Position numbers and translations under genes: made by a program. A stretch of 64,000 nucleotides of DNA from Thalassia testudinum (taxonomy: Eukaryota > Streptophyta > Magnoliopsida > Alismatales > Hydrocharitaceae): assembly GCA_037157565.1 (NCBI GenBank), contig JAZHRO010000056.1, positions 31,433,501-31,497,500 of the forward strand, read 5' to 3'. Shown here one piece after another: positions 58,328 through 64,000 of the stretch. The notes below the pieces were generated by a model. It was not told the DNA's origin. It saw only the letters and a program-made list of their open reading frames with translations, and made no database searches. How positions within the stretch are numbered: the stretch's first letter is position 1; every line of letters begins with the position of its first letter.

Positions 58328-60064
58328 TCACCTACCATGGCCAATAAAATGGCCCGAATGGTGGTGGTGGATTGCACATTGGATGGGGCTCCCATCCGTA
58401 GCTTGGAGGCACGGCATCGGCGCCGGTCTCCAGTCTGGTGGTCGACATGCGGCGGGTCCGTCGTTTGTTCGCTGTCTCATTGGTCTTCTTGTTCTTCTCC
58501 TTGGTCTATTCCTTGGTTCTCCCAACTTGAGTTGACCAGCCTTGAGTTTGTAGGTCCATTCCTTTGTGTTGTAATTATCCCTGAACCCTACAAAACAAGA
58601 TTCTAATTTTTCCTTCGGTATCCAAGTGAGCTTGGATCCGGATTTGTTAGCGGGTCTCCTTGACGGAGATCCTTTCTCAATCTTAGGGCTATATAAATCA
58701 TCTACTTTGTTGATTAATTTGTTAGAGTTTTCCCTAAGACATGCAATTTCTTTTTCTATATTGTGCATCTTAGTCTGTAAGTCAGAAATTTCTAATTTTA
58801 AACTATCATTTTCTTCAATCAATTTATTATTTTCATTGATGAGGTTATTATTTTCTAATAACCGGTTATTATCCTTAGGACTAGTTTCTATGTCCTTAAG
58901 TTTTATTTCTAACCTATCATTTTCAGATTTAAGAAAACTAAGATTCTTTTTCATGCTTTTATTTTCTATTTTTAATGATTTACTAAGCCCAAATAGTTCA
59001 TTAAAAGCTTCTTGTAAATCATAACTTACCTCATTGTCGCTGTCGCTTCCGCTTTCGCTGTCGCTATTGCTTCCTCTGGCCATGAAACCAAAGCAAGCGG
59101 TTTCTTCTTTTTCTTCTTCTTCTTCCTCCGAGCTGGAATCGTCCCAAGTGGCTTGGAACGCCTTCTTCTTAGATTTCTTTTCCTTTTCCTTTTTCTTCTC
59201 CTTTTTGAGAAGATGGCACTCTGGTCGTAGGTGCCCTTTCTCGTTGCAGTGGTAGCAACGTCTCGGGCTTTCCTTCTTCTCCTTTTTCTCTTTCTTTAAT
59301 TCCCTACAAAACTTGGAAAAATTTTTAAGTAAAATTCTAAAGTCTTCGTCGTCGGAACTTACCTCGCTATCCGACACGGCTCTGAAGGCGAGAGTCTTCT
59401 TCATTTTTGCCTCCGGTGTATCCTTCTTCTTCTGCTTTAACTTTGTCTCGTAGGCCATTAGATTGCCTAGGAGATCTTCCATGTTGAGCTCCTCCACTTC
59501 GTTCGCCTCCTCGATGGCGGTGACTTTCTGTTCCCACTCCGGTCCAAGGGAACGAAGAAGCTTCCCTTGAAGCTCCCCCTTGATGAAGGTCTTCCCTAAA
59601 GCTTTTAAATTGTTTACTATGAGAGTGAACCTAGTGTTCATCTCACTTAAAGTTTCGTTAGATTTCATAGAAAAAGCCTCAAATTCTTGTGAAAGTAAAT
59701 TGAGTTTATAAGTTTTTACCTTAGAGGTACCTTCGTGAGTTACCTCAAGTGTGTGCCAGATCTCGTATGCGGTGGCGCATTGCGAGATTCTGTTGAACTC
59801 CTCCGAGCTGAGCGCGCAGTAAAGGGCGTTCATGGTCTTTGCGTTTAAAGAGAGCTCACGGATTTGTTGCTGCGAGTAGCCTCCCGTGGGTTTTTCTGGG
59901 ATCTCAAATGGCCTCTCGCATCTGGCCCAGATCGTGAAGTCGGTGGCTTGAAGCCAGGTCTTCATCTGCAACTTCCAGTAGGGGTAGTTGCTCCCGTCGA
60001 AGAACAGCGGACGGGTTGTGGATTGCCCCTCGAAAATCCTGCTTGTGGAACAGCTTCCCTCCAT
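58328..60064 (-). CDS. gag: Gag-like protein of element H, 578 residues
   Basis: Start at ATG 60064 (MEGSCSTSRIF), 41 bases after the primer site; an upstream in-frame Met at 60196 lies in the LTR and is not used. The order is: an N-terminal copia Gag domain (DGSNYPYWKLQMKTWLQ, near 23-39; EIWHTLEVTHEGTSKVK, near 101-117), a central helical part, a zinc knuckle CYHCNEKGHLRPEC (270-283, CX2CX4HX4C), Lys- and Glu/Asp/Ser-rich stretches, then a probable coiled coil (about 350-455), as in Sirevirus Gags. After SKLTWIPKEK (about 477-486), where a full element would run on into pol, an Arg/Pro/His-rich tail of about 90 residues ends the frame. The tail looks like out-of-frame or foreign sequence at a deletion joint. 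The frame is intact and could be expressed. Confidence 0.85.
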   Translation of the reverse strand: MEGSCSTSRIFEGQSTTRPLFFDGSNYPYWKLQMKTWLQATDFTIWARCERPFEIPEKPTGGYSQQQIRELSLNAKTMNALYCALSSEEFNRISQCATAYEIWHTLEVTHEGTSKVKTYKLNLLSQEFEAFSMKSNETLSEMNTRFTLIVNNLKALGKTFIKGELQGKLLRSLGPEWEQKVTAIEEANEVEELNMEDLLGNLMAYETKLKQKKKDTPEAKMKKTLAFRAVSDSEVSSDDEDFRILLKNFSKFCRELKKEKKEKKESPRRCYHCNEKGHLRPECHLLKKEKKKEKEKKSKKKAFQATWDDSSSEEEEEEKEETACFGFMARGSNSDSESGSDSDNEVSYDLQEAFNELFGLSKSLKIENKSMKKNLSFLKSENDRLEIKLKDIETSPKDNNRLLENNNLINENNKLIEENDSLKLEISDLQTKMHNIEKEIACLRENSNKLINKVDDLYSPKIEKGSPSRRPANKSGSKLTWIPKEKLESCFVGFRDNYNTKEWTYKLKAGQLKLGEPRNRPRRRTRRPMRQRTNDGPAACRPPDWRPAPMPCLQATDGSPIQCAIHHHHSGHFIGHGR

Positions 60065-60104
60065 GATCTTCTTGCCGGGTGTTACTCCGAACTCGCAAGA
60101 ACCT

Positions 60105-60116
60105 GCTCTGATACCA
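60105..60116 (-). other. Primer binding site of element H (tRNA-iMet)
   Basis: TGGTATCAGAGC on the minus strand, two bases after the LTR end at 60119; complementary to the 3' end of initiator tRNA-Met, the standard Ty1/copia primer. Confidence 0.93.
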
Positions 60117-60118
60117 AT

Positions 60119-61829
60119 TGTAGGTTTCCCTTCGAAGAGTGGTGACGTAATAAATGCGGAAATAAAATATAAAGCAATCTCACCAAAGAAAACCAATCAC
60201 ACAATGTACACAAATGTTTTTAGGTGGAAACCCAAACCGGGTGAAAATCACCACCTAACCCTCTCGAGTCAGGATTTTCCGATCAACCTAGTTCATCAAA
60301 TCCACTAACCGAATCACTTTAAAACGAGGGTGATTCAACCTCAGTACAACCATGCCACAAGTACGAGGGTAGCGTTCCTCAACCCCTTCTCTCCACGAGA
60401 AGGATTTTGTCCCACGAAGGAGACGGGAATTCGCAAAGCGAATACCCAACCAAAAGACAAAGATAAAATAAAACAAGTAATCCTATAGAGCCAACAAAGG
60501 AATTTAAACCTAGCTTCTATAGGAAATAGGAAACTCCCCTTTGCAAGGAGTGCGTCAAGTTGATGACGCGGTGCGTGTGCCACGCGATGGCGCAATGTCG
60601 CTCTCGTGAACAACGGCGGGAGAGCGAGTGCGCAAAGGTAATTTAGCTCTCTAGGTGATGGAACTTAAGCTTGGAGAGCAAGATCTTTTCTTGGACATAA
60701 AAGGGTAGAAAGTATGTTGCTTAGGTGTATCCAAGTGTGTATCTTATGTCAAAGGCTCCCCTCTATTTATAGAGGCCTTAGGAAGGCTTTGGAAGGCTTA
60801 GGAAAGGTTCTATAGCCGTTGGGAACAAAGCCCAAGAGAATCAGGCTGAAATCAGGACAATGATTGCGCTTGACAGGGTAATCAGACGTCCAACTCTTGC
60901 ATCAGACGTCTGGAAGGCCACTTTAAGACGTCTGATTTAAAGGTCAGACGTCTGATTCTATGCGGGTTTCCTCCTGACTTGAATCAGATCTAAACAGGGT
61001 TCTTATTCAAGTCTATCAGATGACATACAGGATGTCTAGCACTATGTATGGACGTCTGGAAACCTACTTTTACTGTGGGAATTGATTTCCAAACGTTGCA
61101 AAGGCTAGAAAATCTCTGAGAAGAGATTTTGGGTCAGCCGAGGCAAAACAGTCAATTATCAGACATCTGGTAAGTCCTATGGACGTCTGATAAGGCTCTA
61201 ACGGTCATAATCTGCAGTGCCTGCTAAGCTAGCCAACGGTCCACTATCTGGACGTCTGGCAAGTCCATCAGACGTCTTCTAAGACGTCTGGACTAAGGTC
61301 TGGACGTCTGATTTCATCAGACAGAATACTAACTCCAGCCTAATAGTTATCAGACGTCTGAAACAACAGTCTGACGTCTTAAAATACTTCATCAGACGTC
61401 TGATTTGGGAATTAGACGTCTGGAAGTGTTGTTTGAACCCTATATTGGTTTTCTAAGTATTCTACAGAAAACCTAAGTATCCTAGGGTTGTGCCGGTGTT
61501 CCTAGGACTACTGTTAGGGTACTTTGAGGCTCTTTAACATAATGTTCTAAGGAAAATAAGAGCAAGAAAATAAAGATAAGAGATACAAGAAAGGATTAAA
61601 AAGAATCTATCCTATTCTTCTTGTCTTCTATCTTCAATCTGTCGCTCCACGCGAACCTCCTCTGTTCTTCATTAAGCTCCTCCAATCCATCCTGGATGCG
61701 AGCTCGAGTTCCATCTAAACACGTCCACATTTGCAATTGACCTGAAATCTAGGACTCAAATTGCAAATGTTAAATAACACGTGTTTTGTTATCATCAAAA
61801 CAAATGATCGTGGTGCTCTAGCACCAACA
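60119..61829 (-). repeat. 5' LTR of element H (1711 bp)
   Basis: Same length and ends as the 3' LTR. TATAAATA at 60764-60771; GACGTC array at 60885-61430. By eye the differences from the 3' LTR are few and are often C/T or G/A at CG sites. Confidence 0.95.
60885..61430 (-). repeat. GACGTC palindrome array, 5' LTR of H
   Basis: About 14 exact GACGTC hexamers. Some sites exact here read GATGTC or GACATC in the 3' LTR, and the reverse also occurs, as expected from loss of methylated CG. Confidence 0.9.
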
Positions 61830-64000
61830 CCGCAGGCATAAGCCCGCACGCACAGAACACACAATGCTTAGATCAGATCAAAAGGAATTGGAACCGATGC
61901 ACCGAGCACTAACGACTGCATAGACAAGGGAACAAATTTGTTTTATCCCTAGGCGTGCACTCGTGAATATCCGAGGTGGGACAAGCATACCCCTTCCAGA
62001 CCCAAATTCAAACGATCATAACTTTCTACCCAGAGCTCCAAATTGAATGATTTCAAGTGTGTTGGAAAGCTCTAAGGGTAATCTATACATTTCAGGGTCA
62101 ATTTAATGTTTTAATGATGTTTTGCTCTTCAATTTAAGAGATGAAATCAGGGGTTTCTACGGGTTTTAAAAGCCTGGAAAGTAATTCTAAATCAGGAGAG
62201 TCCTCAGATGGACTTCTCTCATCTATTAAAAGGTCTGTATTGTTATATAAACAATTCCTCTTCTGTTAGGATAGATTCTAAACTCTAAAGACCTTCAGAA
62301 CATGCAAAGAAGCTTTTCACTTCTCTGAAAGCTTCAGAGGTTGATTTTCAGATATCAGTAAGTGCAACAGACACTTTAAAGTGTTCCTAATCTATTTAGA
62401 TTAATTCTAAGGGTTATACAAATCAATCTAGGCAGGTTTTAAGTTTGAATTTCATCAGAACAGTACTTCTCTTGGTTTGGGTTCAAAAGTAACCCAAATT
62501 GGCAAAAACTAAATCTTCACTAATTCATTAATCTAAGCTTACTTTAATTAATTTTAGATCATCAACTAAGATCCCAGAAATAGTTTCCACTCAAAATCTC
62601 AATTCAAGCTCAGAACTCCATTATCAGACTCAGGTTTGACTATGGAAGCTCGAAAGTTGACTTTCTATTCTAAGCTTCCTCCTAAGAAATTAATGCCTAA
62701 AATAGAGTCTTCTCATCACCAGAAACTTATTCAAATCTTTAGATTTGTGTTCTGTCCTTAATTCCTAGGGTTTCGGGCTCGCCACCTGAACTAAAATAGC
62801 TGTGTGTTCGACAAAATTATTCAGAGTTTCTTACAATGTTTTGTGGGTTAAAATAGCTTCAGTGCATCGCACTGAAGCTTCTGAGCTCCTTAAATGTTTC
62901 TCAAATCCTTCATAACAGACTTCTCCAACTCGCTGGAGTTGGGGAATATGAAGTTCAAATCTATAGCTCCAGTGGTTAAAACCTCAAACAAATTTCTTTA
63001 AAATAGTCATTAATCCTTATTATACTATTCTGGAGCCACTTATCAAGTTTAAGAGGCTGTAACACAAAAATGGTTCGCCGGAGCTTGTCGGAGCTCCGGT
63101 GAGTCCAGAAAATATAAATTGTACGTACAGATTGGCAAACTTAACCATTTTTAATCCAAAAATGATCCTGAGGTTACAAGGAACCTCTTTATCACAAAAA
63201 ATTCTTCATTTGTTCATTAAAATGTGAGATTTGACAGTAAGTTTATTTTCTTAAAGATTTGAATGGTTAAAGCTCAGGACTTGATTTAACTACTCGATTG
63301 AGAAGTTAAATCAAGTCAATAGATGTTATTATTCATAAATATATATTTAATTTATAGTTTGAACTATTCCTGAGTCGCCATTGACAGCGAGCTCAGGAAC
63401 TTAATTAAGATTTAGGCATTTAATTATAGATGATAATAATAGGTAATATAATGTCGATTAGGGTTCATTAGTGCCGATAGTTGATGAAAGAACCCAGTGA
63501 AGGTGGAATTAGGCCAATTACTGTCACCATAGACAGTGTTAGTAGTCGGTGAAGATGAGATTTGAATTAGGCATTTAGGTGATTTAATTAATGATTAAGT
63601 GAATTAGAAGTGAACATGGAAGATATAGGAAGGTGTACAGTGTATTAAAAGACAAAATTAAAGCTCTGGCGAGCTCAGGGAACTCGCCGGAGTCGGAGGA
63701 GATGAAACTAAAATCTGAAATTACTCTAACCTAACTAACTAAACTAACTAACTAAGCTAGCCTACTCCTACTCCTACTCCTAGCCTACTGTTACCTGTAT
63801 GAAGGAGTCAATAGGGTTCCGCCGAAGGTTCATAGTGGACGACGAAATCAGAGGGTGGGAGAAAGATCTCCGACGGGCGGATTTGAGGTGGAGTAGAGGA
63901 ATCCTTAGGTCGGCACCTTTGTTAGAGGTGCGGAAGACCACGACGGATCTCCTCAGCTACTTAAGATGGACAGAGGAAGTCGGAAGATGGAATGAGGAAT
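61830..64000 (-). other. Right-hand part of LTR J, non-coding to the window end
   Basis: After the CCGCA duplication, AT-rich sequence runs to the end with no open frame worth calling, no primer site and no purine tract. Inverted repeats lie at 62290-63110, a possible TATATAA is at 62244-62250, and a TCCTAC/CTAACTAA simple repeat is at about 63725-63785. Confidence 0.55.
62855..62879 (-). repeat. Perfect 11-bp inverted repeat in LTR J
   Basis: AGCTTCAGTGC, loop ATC, GCACTGAAGCT. Related words (GAAGCTTTTC, GAAAGCTTCAG) lie at about 62308-62340 and further inverted pairs (GGAGCTTG/CGGAGCTCC) near 63078-63100. Confidence 0.75.

Larger units (their letters stand above)
56292..61829 (-). mobile_element. 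Element H: non-autonomous Sirevirus-like Ty1/copia element, gag only
   Basis: A complete 5538-bp element with a perfect duplication CCGCA (56287-56291 and 61830-61834). LTRs 56292-58002 and 60119-61829 are both 1711 bp and nearly identical, so it is the youngest datable insertion here. Minus-strand order: 5' LTR, tRNA-iMet primer site, gag ORF, a short region with six GGGGGAG tracts, 3' LTR. The internal part is only 2116 bp: protease, integrase, RT and RNase H are all missing. It could move only with enzymes from a full relative. Confidence 0.95.
55286..64000 (-). mobile_element. LTR J of another large element, split by H, continues off-window
   Basis: The left border is near 55284-55286 (TGTTCACTCAACTC), against K. 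Shortly inside is GGTCGTTCACTGGGAG, a signature near the U5 end of the other Athila LTRs here (for example 48943 in F). The sequence resumes after H at 61835, and H's duplication CCGCA joins it cleanly. At least 3.1 kb is visible without a purine tract or gene, so it is a long 3' or solo LTR on the minus strand. It includes a pyrimidine-rich part (55755-55990) and inverted repeats at 62290-63110. Confidence 0.65.

Noticed and set aside
63725..63785. CTAACTAA/TCCTAC run as telomere-like repeat
   Set aside because: Short, irregular and not the plant telomere unit; a simple repeat within LTR J.

Overview
The window is retrotransposon DNA from a flowering plant. I see no host gene, no tRNA or rRNA gene and no bacterial feature. 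The evidence is a set of Ty3/gypsy elements of the Athila type (protease with DLGAS, reverse transcriptase with FMDDFSVFG, integrase with HHCC, DDE and GPF motifs, primer sites complementary to tRNA-Asp) and one Ty1/copia element that looks like a Sirevirus (primer site TGGTATCAGAGC, CX2CX4HX4C Gag, several GGGGGAG tracts). The exact species cannot be told from the sequence.

The elements are nested in each other and the joints can be read. From the left: element A (+, 1-6762) keeps half of gag, all of pol, a 3' region and its 3' LTR. It sits in the gag of element B (+, 6763-24379). B is also split by element C (-, 6947-17627), whose 5-bp target duplication is TCTTC. The 3' LTR of B ends at 24379 inside the pol of element D (-, 24380-46170). 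D is split in gag by the complete element E (-, 27307-41486, duplication CTCGT/CTCAT). The 5' LTR of D ends at 46170 inside element F (-, 46171-51552). F lies in an LTR called G (51553-54658), which also holds a probable solo copia LTR, I (about 52299-53258). G abuts a fragment K (54659-55283) of the same internal type as F. Next is a long LTR J (55286 to beyond 64000), split by the copia element H (-, 56292-61829, duplication CCGCA). The insertion order is therefore K, then G and J, then F (I independently), then D, then B and E, then A and C. H came after J and is probably the youngest insertion of all, because its two LTRs have the same length (1711 bp) and are almost identical.

A is nearly intact, with one premature stop in gag-pol. 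C keeps a single frame with seven stops. B and E carry more stops, plus frameshifts. D is badly decayed. F and K share LTR and leader with D, but where D has gag-pol, F encodes an unrecognised acidic protein of 379 codons or more. H encodes only a Gag-like protein and has lost pol. F and H therefore look like non-autonomous elements that would depend on proteins from relatives.

The most interesting non-coding signal is in the LTRs. In each LTR family, the segment upstream of the probable TATA box holds short inverted repeats or palindromes private to that family: AGCT in C, CAATTG and GGACRTCC-like words in E, GACGTC in H, ATCGAT/GTCGAC in I, CCGTTGATC/CCGTCCGAT hairpins in A and B, GAGAGATT-type repeats in D and G, and AGCTTCAG in J. 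Other signals are a hairpin with a 3-nt loop just before the polypurine tract in A, B and E, and a tRNA-like sequence with A and B boxes in the LTR of A.
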